Source: a virus. Taken from it: 64,000 bases of DNA. Below, piece by piece: positions 1 to 8,000 of the stretch (positions within the stretch are counted from its first letter, which is position 1; each line of letters starts with the position of its first letter). The stretch is from positions 1 to 64,000 of the IMG/VR virus record IMGVR_UViG_3300024520_000055; one strand, given 5' to 3'. The notes beneath the pieces were generated by a model. It was not told the origin of the DNA and searched no databases. It saw nothing but the letters and a program-made list of their open reading frames with translations. The translations under genes and the position numbers were made by a program.

Positions 1-1948
1 CACTTACAGTAGTGTTCGGAAGAGTGGAAGCCAGATTCTCTCCGTTGTCTTCCTCTTCCTCCAGGATCTCATCCTCAGTGTCGGTCTCGTCCTCAGTGTC
101 GGTCTCGTCCTCGTCTTCTGCCTCGGGCTCTTCTTCCGCGTCCTGCCCGTGGTCGTAGAAGTCGCACGTCTCGCTGCACCCGGGGCGGTCACGCAGGGGG
201 CAAGCCTCCTCTTCAGCGGAGACCCCCACCACGCTTTCGTAGGCCTCCATGCAACTGTCGTAACGGTGGCAACAGATGCTCGAAACGGAGCATTCTACGC
301 AGTCGTCCCACGTGCCGGAATGCGCGCGACAGCGATCCATGGCAGCGGTCCGGTTGTAGCAGGTGTGGTGCGGACAATCGAGACACGCCTCTTCGGAGTC
401 AGCGTCGTCCCGCCACTCGGCACAATTCGAGAATCGATCGTCCCAGTAGGTGCAGTCCGACTCGCTACAGTCAGGACACTCCCCGCTCCCACGTTCCTCG
501 TAGCAGTCATCCCAGTGCTCGGGGCCGCGCTCGTACGCCGCCTCGCGGCCCGGGTAATTGGAGTCCCAGGAGCGCAAGGAAGCGTAGGGGACGCCCGTGT
601 CGTTGTAGGCTTGAAGGAACTGAACCATCAAGGTGATGAGCGACGCGTACTCCCCATCGTAGAGGAGCGCGAACGCCGAGTCTTTCTCATTCCTGTCCCC
701 GCTCAGGTTGCCCAGGCACGGGGCACCGGCCTTGGAAACGTGGGGATGCGCGACTTCCCCGCCGTCACGCGAGGAGTGGACGAGCTTGTTGTTTCCAATT
801 GGGAAGATCAGGATGTTGGGCCGGACAAGATCCAGCTCGATCCTGAACTTTCCCACCATCACGCGGAAGTTGTGTTCCTGGTCGTGGATCTCCATGTCTT
901 TTGTCCAGGCCTTGATGGTGTGATCCTCGATGAACTCGAGTTTCGTGAGGGGACCCATGCCGAGCATCTTTTGCATGATGCGCGCCTGCCGATCCATTGC
1001 CGTGCGCACGGAGACGGATTTGGAAGACGGGGCTTGGTTGAGCTTTTGCTCGGCCGTCCGGATGGCGCGCAGGTTCACTGCAACGTCCTGCTGGAGTGCT
1101 GTCCTGCGCCGCTCCAGTTGGTGCAGCTGGTCCTTCTTCTTGTCTTCGTCTTTCTTCACGCGTCCCAGCAGGAACTTTCGCGCGACCAGCATCTGAGGAT
1201 GGTCTGGGTTTTGCCGCAGGCTCTTCATCACCTCCTGCCGAATGTACAACGAGAGGTGGCCGTAGAACTGCTTGAGCATCTGGTCCAGGGTGTACCTCCA
1301 GTCCCTGAACATCTGCTCGCGCTGGGAAACCGTGTGGAGGAGTCCTTGCCATAGGCCGCTCCCACGCGGAGCGCCCCCTCCGGAGTATGCTCCGAACACA
1401 GCGTCGCCTTCCCAGTGTGCCTGAGAAATCCATTCGGGAGGGAACAGCAGCATCACGTGGTTGCGAGCGACCTCGAAAAGCCGCGAATTGAGATCCAGCT
1501 CCTGCATTTCCCAGAAGGAATTCTTCGGTGCGTAGTAGGGGTCTAGCCAAGGGCGCCGCGTGTGCGTTCGCTTCCACACGAGGCTCTTCCATGCGGGGGG
1601 AGAAGTGCGCTCCATGCCATGCGACGCTTGGAGGTGGAACGCGTAGGATCCGTTCTGAATGCGGACATTGAGGGCCGGAATGCGCAGCCCCTCACGCAGG
1701 CGCAGGAAGGGGACAAGATTGCGCTCGTAGTTGAGGTCATCTTTCTGGGCAACACAGAAGTGAACGAAGAGGGCGTCATCCACGTGAGGGGCAGACAGGA
1801 AGAAATCCCGAATTCCCCCAATTCCCCCGAATGTGTAGTCTGAGTGTTCGAAGTAAACGATCTTCCCGTCACTCCAGCCCTGGCGGACCAGGTTGGAGTG
1901 CAGGAGCGCCAGACGGCTGTCGCCGTACGGTGAAGCTACTCTTTCCAT
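1..1948 (-). CDS. E2-like (UBC-fold) protein with Cys-rich acidic tail, partial
   Basis: The frame is open for 649 codons from the ATG at 1948 (preceded by GAGGAGG) to the window edge, so the C-terminus is missing. Residues 1 to about 230 match no family I know. About 235-330 is rich in Lys, Gln and Arg and looks like coiled coil. Residues about 350-460 contain HPHVxxxGxPCLGN followed by a hydrophobic helix ending FLQAYN, a signature I associate with bacterial E2 ubiquitin-conjugating-like domains (as in PRTRC-type loci); Cys411 would be the thioester cysteine. After this comes a stretch with 17 cysteines in about 130 residues, possibly metal binding, then an acidic tail with a duplicated DETDTE unit. 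The ubiquitin-like gene just upstream supports the E2 reading. The family call rests on motif recognition only. Confidence 0.7.
   Translation of the reverse strand, partial: MERVASPYGDSRLALLHSNLVRQGWSDGKIVYFEHSDYTFGGIGGIRDFFLSAPHVDDALFVHFCVAQKDDLNYERNLVPFLRLREGLRIPALNVRIQNGSYAFHLQASHGMERTSPPAWKSLVWKRTHTRRPWLDPYYAPKNSFWEMQELDLNSRLFEVARNHVMLLFPPEWISQAHWEGDAVFGAYSGGGAPRGSGLWQGLLHTVSQREQMFRDWRYTLDQMLKQFYGHLSLYIRQEVMKSLRQNPDHPQMLVARKFLLGRVKKDEDKKKDQLHQLERRRTALQQDVAVNLRAIRTAEQKLNQAPSSKSVSVRTAMDRQARIMQKMLGMGPLTKLEFIEDHTIKAWTKDMEIHDQEHNFRVMVGKFRIELDLVRPNILIFPIGNNKLVHSSRDGGEVAHPHVSKAGAPCLGNLSGDRNEKDSAFALLYDGEYASLITLMVQFLQAYNDTGVPYASLRSWDSNYPGREAAYERGPEHWDDCYEERGSGECPDCSESDCTYWDDRFSNCAEWRDDADSEEACLDCPHHTCYNRTAAMDRCRAHSGTWDDCVECSVSSICCHRYDSCMEAYESVVGVSAEEEACPLRDRPGCSETCDFYDHGQDAEEEPEAEDEDETDTEDETDTEDEILEEEEDNGENLASTLPNTTVS
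72..107. repeat. Two tandem 18-bp copies inside the acidic tail
   Basis: TCCTCAGTGTCGGTCTCG occurs twice head to tail. On the minus strand it encodes two copies of a six-residue acidic unit (ETDTED), so the tail of the E2-like protein has grown by in-frame duplication. Confidence 0.85.
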
Positions 1949-1958
1949 ATCCTCCTCT

Positions 1959-2102
1959 TCAAGAGACCCGCATGGGCCACAGCAAAAGAAAGGCAGGATG
2001 AACGCCGCCCTGCGCGCAGCAGTTGCCGCGATGGGCCCAGGGGGCAGCGTTCATCCACACCTTAACGTCTCGAATTTCCGGGAGCTTCTTCAGTTGACGG
2101 TA
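1959..2102 (-). other. Open frame continuing past the TAG of the ubiquitin-like gene
   Basis: After the TAG stop of the ubiquitin-like gene the same frame stays open for 47 codons, to a TGA that overlaps the ribosome-binding region of the E2-like gene. The encoded stretch has a Trp/Cys/Pro-rich C-terminal half. It could be a readthrough extension, a small independent peptide (an ATG is present in frame), or chance. TAG serves as a normal stop elsewhere in the window. I see no other feature in this 154-base gap. Confidence 0.2.
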
Positions 2103-2324
2103 CTAGAGATTACCGCCGTCGATCTTGGGGCTCAGGAACACGGTGTCTCCGTTCTGGAGACCTGTCTGGACGGTCGCACCGATGCCGTTCACGGTCATCT
2201 GGTGACCCGCGGGGTTGAGCTCGGCCTCCCGAATGGCGCACTCCACGGTGCTGCCGAACGGGACTTCGACCTCTACGCGGGGGGTACCCGCACGAACCAC
2301 GTCGATCTTGATCTTGTCCGCCAT
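2103..2324 (-). CDS. Ubiquitin-like beta-grasp protein ending in GG-NL
   Basis: A 73-residue protein starting MADKIKIDVVRAG. The pattern of beta-strands, a central helix following PFGSTVECAIREA, and a C-terminal strand ending KIDGGNL fits the beta-grasp fold of ThiS, MoaD and bacterial ubiquitin-like proteins. A diglycine sits two residues from the end; in related systems a C-terminal glycine is adenylated by an E1-like enzyme, sometimes after the extra residues are removed. The next gene downstream encodes an E2-like domain, so the pair probably belongs to a conjugation or sulfur-transfer system. No E1 or JAB peptidase is visible in the window. Upstream ATGs exist in frame, but this start gives the compact domain. 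Confidence 0.7.
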   Translation of the reverse strand: MADKIKIDVVRAGTPRVEVEVPFGSTVECAIREAELNPAGHQMTVNGIGATVQTGLQNGDTVFLSPKIDGGNL

Positions 2325-2403
2325 CTTTCTTGGGACTCCTTCCGTTCTTTGGACAAACCAAACCCTTGTTTCAACGATTTCTTTTACCAGGGAAAGGGGG
2401 GAA

Positions 2404-2652
2404 TTAACGTTCGAAGATCCAGGTGGGGACACTGACGTCGGCACTGCGCTCGAGGCCCATCTTTTCGAAGGGCTTGGTGGGTCCGCGGAACCAGTCCTTC
2501 ATCGTCTCGACGAAAGTGTTGATCGCCGGACTATCTACGTCGGGGACGAGAAGAGTCGCTTTGGCATAGGGCTCATCCTCGCCTTCCAACGCCCGAAGGA
2601 AGGGGAGAAGTTCTGGGTCTTCGACGTTGAATTCAACTCTGTTCGGTGCCAT
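2404..2652 (-). CDS. Hypothetical 82-residue protein
   Basis: An acidic small protein starting MAPNRVEFN, with an excellent AGGAGGAG ribosome-binding site. It overlaps the end of the upstream gene by 20 bases and lies 79 bases ahead of the ubiquitin-like gene, so it belongs to the same transcription unit. No cysteines, membrane segments or known motif are visible. Its position makes it a candidate partner or substrate of the ubiquitin-like/E2-like pair, but that is inference from context only. Confidence 0.65.
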   Translation of the reverse strand: MAPNRVEFNVEDPELLPFLRALEGEDEPYAKATLLVPDVDSPAINTFVETMKDWFRGPTKPFEKMGLERSADVSVPTWIFER

Positions 2653-2977
2653 CGGGCTCCTCCTCTTTCTTTTCCTCGGGGGCAGGTTCCTTGACGCCGA
2701 CCATGCCCATCGAGTGCGTCGCACGAGACGCGGGAGCGTCAGGCATGAGGTCTTCCGTGACGCGGAACTCCCACTCCGGGTCGACATCGGGGACGGCCAG
2801 CTCGATGCGCTGTCCGGAGTTGCACTCGATCAGTACCAGCACTTGCACATCGCTCAGGGACAGAGAAAGATCCTTGATGGTTTCTCCCACCAAGGCCCTT
2901 TTCAGTTGGGCAGTGTACTGGGAACCTACTTCGCTGTTGACGAAGCGTCCCAATGCTTCCAGGTCAGCTTTCGACAC
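2633..2977 (-). CDS. Hypothetical protein with acidic Lys/Glu C-terminus
   Basis: A 114-residue protein starting MSKADLEALGRFV. The first two thirds alternate predicted helix and strands; the last 20 residues are a Pro/Glu/Lys-rich, probably disordered tail. It overlaps the ribbon-helix-helix gene upstream by 14 bases and the next gene downstream by 20, typical of translational coupling. The family is not recognised. Confidence 0.65.
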   Translation of the reverse strand: MSKADLEALGRFVNSEVGSQYTAQLKRALVGETIKDLSLSLSDVQVLVLIECNSGQRIELAVPDVDPEWEFRVTEDLMPDAPASRATHSMGMVGVKEPAPEEKKEEEPDGTEQS

Positions 2978-3188
2978 GTGGCTCTCCTTTCAATCCGCGC
3001 TGGATACGTCGGAAGAGCGACACAGGAGCAAAGTCACGGTCCTGCCAGGCGCGAACAGCAGCAGCGAGAAGGATGCGAGCCATGTCCGCACCCTTTCGCT
3101 GCTCCTCTTCCGCGATGGCGAAGATCTGCTCGTACTCGGCTTCAGTGAGACGGATGGTGATTCGCTCGGTGAGGCGTTGTTCTGCCAT
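2964..3188 (-). CDS. Ribbon-helix-helix DNA-binding protein
   Basis: A 74-residue protein. A short strand (ERITIRLTEAEYEQI) followed by two helices (residues about 17-32 and 35-49) is the arrangement of CopG/Arc/MobC-type ribbon-helix-helix regulators, which dimerise and insert the beta-ribbon into the DNA major groove. It could be a transcriptional regulator of this operon or bind phage DNA in another role; no operator is identifiable. A basic C-terminal tail follows the fold. Confidence 0.65.
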   Translation of the reverse strand: MAEQRLTERITIRLTEAEYEQIFAIAEEEQRKGADMARILLAAAVRAWQDRDFAPVSLFRRIQRGLKGEPRVES

Positions 3189-3227
3189 GGAGGCAGAGTG
3201 TCATGGGCAGCCATTGGCTGTCAAGAA

Positions 3228-3524
3228 CTAGGCGATCTCGGCGATCTCCCAGTCCTCAGCCAGCATGTCGGTCTGCGAGGCCAGCCACGGGACGACTTGC
3301 CCTGTGACTGTGCGCATATAGATGAAGGGAAGATCGACAGCGTCGTCAGTGCGGAACGTCTTGTAGCCCTCCCAGTCCTGCCAGATGCCTGGAGGCTCGT
3401 TGGTCCGTGGCGACGGGGCCGCGATGCCCAGCCACATCCCCTTGCCGTTCCAGCCGGAGCGACAGACCTTCTCCCCCGCGCGCATTTGCTCCAGGGCCCA
3501 TCCGAAATCAGTGAAATCTCCCAC
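3228..3524 (-). CDS. tad2: DUF2829 / Tad2-like anti-Thoeris protein
   Basis: A 98-residue protein from a GTG start; GGGAG lies six bases ahead, and TGACCGTG couples it to the thymidylate-synthase-like gene. It has the features of DUF2829: an FGWALEQMRAGEKV helix, SGWNGKGMW, and a C-terminal PWLASQTDMLAEDWEI. Characterised DUF2829 members (Thoeris anti-defence 2) sequester the cyclic ADP-ribose-type messenger of the bacterial Thoeris system and so block abortive infection. The molecule bound by this homologue cannot be read from sequence. It lies among nucleotide-metabolism genes of the left operon. Confidence 0.85.
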   Translation of the reverse strand: MGDFTDFGWALEQMRAGEKVCRSGWNGKGMWLGIAAPSPRTNEPPGIWQDWEGYKTFRTDDAVDLPFIYMRTVTGQVVPWLASQTDMLAEDWEIAEIA

Positions 3525-3526
3525 GG

Positions 3527-4264
3527 TCAGCTCCCTTCCTCTTCTGGTTGTGGCATCCACCCCTCCCCCAACTCAGCTTCCTCCTGAGTGAGGTTGGAGT
3601 CTTCAGGAATCTTGCCGCCGATGCGCGCCAACGCAACCGGCCATGAGTAGTCCCACAGGTGCAGGCCCTTGGACATGGCAATGAGCTCTCCATCCTCGAC
3701 GCCTATGTCACTGGCCATGACTTCCTTGAGCAGCTGGAGGCCCCCCAGATTTTCGGGCAGGCCTCCCCAGAGATCCCAGCTACGGAAGTACACGACGAAG
3801 TGCAGCTTGCCGTGCATCACGCGGCAGTCGATGAGACGAAGACATGGGGGATGCTTCTGATCGATGCTCTCAGCTCCCCCGATGTTCATCGTGGCCTGGT
3901 TCGTATCACCTCCACTTTCCCTGAGCATCTCAACGACCTTCGCGATCTGCGGCTTGATATATTGCCCATAGGTGTAAATCTCGTTCTCGTGTGCCTTGTC
4001 GTCCATGATGTACTTGCCGCAGTAATTGACGATCGTGTCCTCGTCGGTCACAGGAGGAACTCCCACAGGCATCACGGGCGCCAGAGGACGGGTACCAGGG
4101 TTAGTGACCTGAAGCATGACCACGTCGAACTCGAGGCGCTTATGCCCCTCGTAGCTTCCCTTGCGGACGATCCAGGAACGGCCTTCTTGGAATACTCGGC
4201 GCACGAGTTCGTAGTGGATCGCATCGAGGTTGTGGGCCTTGATGACAACGGGGTTGAGGTGCAT
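3527..4264 (-). CDS. Thymidylate synthase family protein, archaeal-like type
   Basis: A 245-residue protein, shorter than bacterial ThyA. Recognisable elements: HPPC with the candidate nucleophile Cys141; FRSWDLWGGLPENL with Arg161, Ser162, Asp164 and Asn172; and LHLWDY near 202-206, matching the HxY motif. An Asn at the position of Asn172 is usual in enzymes acting on dUMP rather than dCMP, so methylation or hydroxymethylation of dUMP is expected. The RSxD and PxN arrangement resembles archaeal thymidylate synthases. It starts at the ATG that overlaps the upstream stop (TGATG). It may serve dTMP supply or synthesis of a modified base. Confidence 0.75.
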   Translation of the reverse strand: MHLNPVVIKAHNLDAIHYELVRRVFQEGRSWIVRKGSYEGHKRLEFDVVMLQVTNPGTRPLAPVMPVGVPPVTDEDTIVNYCGKYIMDDKAHENEIYTYGQYIKPQIAKVVEMLRESGGDTNQATMNIGGAESIDQKHPPCLRLIDCRVMHGKLHFVVYFRSWDLWGGLPENLGGLQLLKEVMASDIGVEDGELIAMSKGLHLWDYSWPVALARIGGKIPEDSNLTQEEAELGEGWMPQPEEEGS

Positions 4265-4812
4265 CAGGTCCTCTCGCTCATCATCATGGCCGCGGTGTCG
4301 GAGTACCCGGCGTTGCTGGAGAGCCACTGGTTGGTCCAGTGCCACTCATCCATGATGTAGTTCGCCGCCTGCTGCTCGTTGAGATCGAACTCCGTGTCCG
4401 AAGAGAGTTCGATCATCTCGATCAGGCGATCGTAGTCCTTGGTGTGATCCACGGGGACAGGCAGGTGAAGCGCGATGGCGGCGGGGACCTTGCGCTTGAG
4501 CAGCGCTTCCTTCGTCTCCTCGAGCATCTTGAGGCAGGCATCATGGAAGCCCGCAACGGCCTCCTCGTAGACCTTGGCGTGCTTCTCACGGTTCGTCTTG
4601 AGCCTCGTGAGCAGCTTCTCCTTCGTGATCGTGATTTCCAGAAGTGCACCGTGCATGAAGAAGTCCTCCTTGATTGAGTTGTCTTCCAGGATTGTAGAAA
4701 TCGGCACATCGTACCCGAGAAGAGGAGCGGGCGTCCTGACGACGTTCCAGCCTATCCCCTCCACCTCGGTGTAATCGAACGCGGGCACTACTATTTCGGT
4801 CCGGGCGCTCAC
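4264..4812 (-). CDS. Hypothetical coiled-coil protein
   Basis: A 182-residue protein. A beta-rich first 60 residues is followed by a long charged helix (about 70-115, rich in Lys, Glu and Arg) that probably forms coiled coil. It overlaps the HU-like gene upstream by four bases and couples to the thymidylate-synthase-like gene downstream. Many phages carry similar unassigned proteins in nucleotide-metabolism operons; I do not recognise the family. Confidence 0.65.
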   Translation of the reverse strand: MSARTEIVVPAFDYTEVEGIGWNVVRTPAPLLGYDVPISTILEDNSIKEDFFMHGALLEITITKEKLLTRLKTNREKHAKVYEEAVAGFHDACLKMLEETKEALLKRKVPAAIALHLPVPVDHTKDYDRLIEMIELSSDTEFDLNEQQAANYIMDEWHWTNQWLSSNAGYSDTAAMMMSERT

Positions 4813-5129
4813 CTGTTGAGGCGATTCATCGTGATATTCAGCCGTGCCTTGAAGCCTGAGGACGGCCGGAAGCGGACGACCCAGGTCTCCACCACCTTGG
4901 TCTCCCCGCGGCCATCCGGCATCTTGCGGCTCTCCTTCTTGGTGTGGAACGTCCCGAGGGTCGGGAACGAGACCTCGCGTCCCTCGGAGAAGTGGTGCAG
5001 CATCCAGGAGCTCAGCTCCTTGAGGAGCTTGGTCGGGGTGGTCCTCCCTTCCTTCGAGGCGAACTCGTTGTAGATCTTCACTACAACGTTGAAAGCCGAC
5101 GAGTGAGAGAGATCGATTCGTTCTGCCAT
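4809..5129 (-). CDS. HU/IHF-family DNA-binding protein
   Basis: A 106-residue protein. The helical N-terminal half (VVVKIYNEFASKEG, then LLKELSSWML) is followed by FPTLGTFHTKK and a C-terminal VRFRPSSGFKARLN. These match the HU/IHF helix-turn-helix body, the phiGxF turn before the DNA-clasping arms, and the VxFxPSxxLK end. HU-like proteins bend and compact DNA; here the role may be replication, recombination or packaging. Of two adjacent ATGs, the second is spaced better from GGAGG and overlaps the previous stop. A second HU-like gene lies at 51164-51439. Confidence 0.8.
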   Translation of the reverse strand: MAERIDLSHSSAFNVVVKIYNEFASKEGRTTPTKLLKELSSWMLHHFSEGREVSFPTLGTFHTKKESRKMPDGRGETKVVETWVVRFRPSSGFKARLNITMNRLNR

Positions 5130-5680
5130 CATGCCTCCGGTTTGAGCACAGGGCTCTCGGTTCCTTCGGGAACCTGCATGGGGTTGGAATCCGTCCATTC
5201 TCCCGCCGTGTGGGAGTTGGCCTTGACGGTCTCGAGGGTATCCAGAAGGCCCTTCCACCGGGCGGCGGTCATCGGAATTTCCGCCTCCCAGCGAACGAGT
5301 GCCATGAGCTTCTCCGCCAGCGCGTCAGCGTCCTCGTCCTTCTCCTCGACAAGCGTGAGGTACCTGTCGAGGTCCTCTCCCTTGGCTGCGGTTGTCCCGA
5401 CAGAGAACAGTTCGTACTCGTCGGTGAAGAGCATACCGAAAACACGGCCATTGCCGAAGGGAAGCATGGAGGGCTGGTGGTCAACGATGGCCTGGTAGAG
5501 GTTCTCGAAGTCGATGACCGACAACGCTGTCCAGAACTGTTCGTGGCGCTCGGTGACACGCCTGTTCTTCCCCTCACCTTCCTCGAACTTGTCCTCGCCG
5601 ACGTTGATGTAGAGCTTGTAGGGCGTGACGGACGCGTCGGCGTGATGCACACGCTCTGCTTTGAATGACACTGGTTTCAT
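5129..5680 (-). CDS. Hypothetical protein
   Basis: A 183-residue acidic protein with a very strong ribosome-binding site (AGGAGG) right after the stop of the helicase gene. It has a beta-rich N-terminal half and a helical, Glu/Asp-rich C-terminal half. There are no cysteines, membrane segments or catalytic motifs that I can name. Operon context suggests a role in DNA metabolism. Confidence 0.65.
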   Translation of the reverse strand: MKPVSFKAERVHHADASVTPYKLYINVGEDKFEEGEGKNRRVTERHEQFWTALSVIDFENLYQAIVDHQPSMLPFGNGRVFGMLFTDEYELFSVGTTAAKGEDLDRYLTLVEEKDEDADALAEKLMALVRWEAEIPMTAARWKGLLDTLETVKANSHTAGEWTDSNPMQVPEGTESPVLKPEA

Positions 5681-5688
5681 GGTTCCTC

Positions 5689-7683
5689 CTAGAACCGGGT
5701 TGCGAAGAAAGCGGCCACGTCCTCGACGCTCCGCGCCGGGAACTTGAATGGCAAGGAGGCCTTCACCTCGATGCCGTAACGCTTGGTGTGAATCCTTCTA
5801 TCGAGGATCGAAACGACACCCCTGTCAGTGCGCGTTCGAATCAGGCGTCCGGTGCCCTGCTTCACATCCGCGACCATTCCGGGGATCATGATCTTGGCGA
5901 ACCAGTTCTCCCCTGCCTTGTCGACCTTCTCCTTGCGTGCTTCCAGCAGAGGGTCAGGGGCCGGGAACGGGAGCTTGGGCAGGATAACGTGTCGCAGGGC
6001 ATCACCCTCGATCGACACGCCGGTCCAGAAGCGCTTGAGCCCGAAAATCACTCGGTCGTGCTCCTCTTGGAACCAGCGCAGGGCGGACTCGGCATCCTGT
6101 CCTCCGGCACCTCTCTCCTGGATCCAGTAGGGGTGGTCTCCGATGAAGCCGGTGTGTCCGACATCCAGAATGGCCGCGATCTTCTCCATGTCTCTTCGGG
6201 AAGAGCACAGGACGAACGTTCCTCCCTTGGACGCATGGATGAGATCGTGAATACGCAGGGCAAGCTCGCCAGCCCAGGTGTCGTACTTCTCACCCTGGTA
6301 GAAGTACTCCGGCAGATCCGATGGGAGGTAGATGCGGGCTTGCTCGTCGAAATCGAAAGAGCTGGGACAGATATCCATGATGGTGTTGGGGTGCCAGGCC
6401 CCAATCTGGTCGCGGAAGTAGGAGAAACCTTCGCCCCTCTTCCCTACCTTGTCTCCCTGTGCGATCGTCCCCGAGGTGCAGACTGTGACGTCGTTGCTCT
6501 TGAAGAGTAGCTCGTGGACGAGGGCGCCGATCTCGATCTGCTCAACGCACAGCTTGCGCCTGTCGTCGGATCCCTCGACGTAAGCGACCTCCAGATCCTT
6601 GTCGAACTTCGTCAGGTGCATCAGGGCGTCCCGCTGGTTGGTGACGCGCCGCAACGCACCAACGGCCTCCAGGAACGCGTTGTGATCGACGCCCTCGTGA
6701 TTGTCGCGCTCCTCCCGGAGGGCAGCACAGATCTGTGCCAGGGAATTGACAAGAGGAGCAATGGGCACTCCCTCGAGATCCTTGATTGCCCACGCCAGTC
6801 CCCGTTTGACTCCCTCTTCCTTGTTGACCTCTTCGAGCTTGTCGAAGATGGCAATGAGCTCTCCTCCAAGGATGTCGCGGTCGCTCTTGGAGACGATGCT
6901 GGTGTCGATGTGCTGTGCCCGGGCCAGAGCTGAGTCCAGTCCCTTGAGCGTGAGTTCGTCCTTGAACGAGTTGCGGAAGTAGGATTCAGCTTCGTGCGCC
7001 TCGTCGAGGATGACCAGGGAATAGTTGCCGAGCAGTGTCTGGAACTTGAGGTCCATGGCCAGGAGGGCGTGATTGACAACCAGAACGGGTACCAGCTTCC
7101 GCCCCGCCTTCCGCGCGGCGAACACGCAGTCGGGGGCCATCGGGCAGCCCTTGCGCACACAGTTCTCGGCGTTGGCTCCGTACAGGATCTCAGGGGGGAG
7201 GGGTTGAGGGGCTTCGGACAGATCCCCAGTTTCAGTACTCGACAGCCACTTCTGGAAGTCGATGGACAGGGTCTTCTTGTGCGCTTTGACGGGGCAAACG
7301 TAGTTGGCATTGCCCTTGGTGATCATGAAGAACGGGCCCTTGTAGATCCCCTCGTCCTCGTTGACCGTCACCTGTTCGGGAATGCCGAGCTTCTCGCAGA
7401 GGAAGGGGAGGTCGCGCTCCAATTGGTTCTGGAGCATCTTGGAGGCAGAGGAGATGATCACACGGCCGTTGCCCTCGTGTGCGTACTTCAGAGCAGGGAG
7501 GGCGTAGGCGTAGGTCTTGCCGACACCAGGAGGTGCCTCGAAGATGCCGAGGCCTTTCTCCTTGATGACCAGTTCGATGTCGGCAGCTAGGCGTTCTTGT
7601 CCTTCTCGGTATTCTTTTCCGAGTCGGTCTGGGGAGGTTTCCCCGAAGAATCGGGAAGTAAGTGTTGCAGGTTTTCTGGACAT
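5689..7683 (-). CDS. DinG/XPD-like Fe-S superfamily 2 helicase
   Basis: A 664-residue protein. Walker A is EAPPGVGKT (49-57), Walker B is VILDEAHE (DEAH at 227-230), and motif VI is QGTGRLIRTRTDRG near the C-terminus. Four cysteines between motifs Ia and II (130, 175, 180, 186) match the Fe-S cluster ligands of the XPD/DinG/Rad3 group. These enzymes unwind DNA 5' to 3' and resolve R-loops or damaged templates. The ATG at 7683 has GGAG upstream and keeps the Q-motif-like GKEYREGQ segment, although this overlaps the preceding gene by 97 bases. Probably a replication or repair helicase. Confidence 0.9.
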   Translation of the reverse strand: MSRKPATLTSRFFGETSPDRLGKEYREGQERLAADIELVIKEKGLGIFEAPPGVGKTYAYALPALKYAHEGNGRVIISSASKMLQNQLERDLPFLCEKLGIPEQVTVNEDEGIYKGPFFMITKGNANYVCPVKAHKKTLSIDFQKWLSSTETGDLSEAPQPLPPEILYGANAENCVRKGCPMAPDCVFAARKAGRKLVPVLVVNHALLAMDLKFQTLLGNYSLVILDEAHEAESYFRNSFKDELTLKGLDSALARAQHIDTSIVSKSDRDILGGELIAIFDKLEEVNKEEGVKRGLAWAIKDLEGVPIAPLVNSLAQICAALREERDNHEGVDHNAFLEAVGALRRVTNQRDALMHLTKFDKDLEVAYVEGSDDRRKLCVEQIEIGALVHELLFKSNDVTVCTSGTIAQGDKVGKRGEGFSYFRDQIGAWHPNTIMDICPSSFDFDEQARIYLPSDLPEYFYQGEKYDTWAGELALRIHDLIHASKGGTFVLCSSRRDMEKIAAILDVGHTGFIGDHPYWIQERGAGGQDAESALRWFQEEHDRVIFGLKRFWTGVSIEGDALRHVILPKLPFPAPDPLLEARKEKVDKAGENWFAKIMIPGMVADVKQGTGRLIRTRTDRGVVSILDRRIHTKRYGIEVKASLPFKFPARSVEDVAAFFATRF

Positions 7684-8000
7684 GCGAACTCCGTTTCACC
7701 TTTGAGGAACAGGATGTAGTCGTGGATCCAACGCAGAACGTGGATCTTCAAAGTCAACTCGGGCACGAGTTCCTCGCGCGCCAGAGCGACGTGGACGTCT
7801 GCGGCAAGGTCCGTCTCTTTTTCCCCCGCGGCGTAGCGTGTTGCCATGTCCGTCAGGAACGCCTTGAACATGGCAAAGTGGAACTTCGGTGTGATGGCTC
7901 CGATCTGAGAGAGCCGTTTGAACTGGTTGAATGCCGACCCGTGATACGAGCCGATACGTCCTCCCGGCTGCCGGAAACGCGGGTCGTCCTTATCATCCAT
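7587..8000 (-). CDS. Hypothetical protein between helicase and glycosylase genes
   Basis: A 137-residue protein starting MDDKDDPRFRQPGG. It is mostly helical, with a hydrophilic Ser/Lys/Asp-rich C-terminal tail that lies in the region overlapping the helicase start. It overlaps the glycosylase gene by eight bases. The first 110 residues look like a compact helical domain. The family is not recognised. Confidence 0.6.
   Translation of the reverse strand: MDDKDDPRFRQPGGRIGSYHGSAFNQFKRLSQIGAITPKFHFAMFKAFLTDMATRYAAGEKETDLAADVHVALAREELVPELTLKIHVLRWIHDYILFLKGETEFACPENLQHLLPDSSGKPPQTDSEKNTEKDKNA

Noticed and set aside
149-1354. Plus-strand open frame of 401 codons opposite the E2-like gene
   Set aside because: It mirrors the long minus-strand gene, lacks a ribosome-binding site, and its composition (Val/Leu/Arg-rich, no domain) is that of an antisense shadow.
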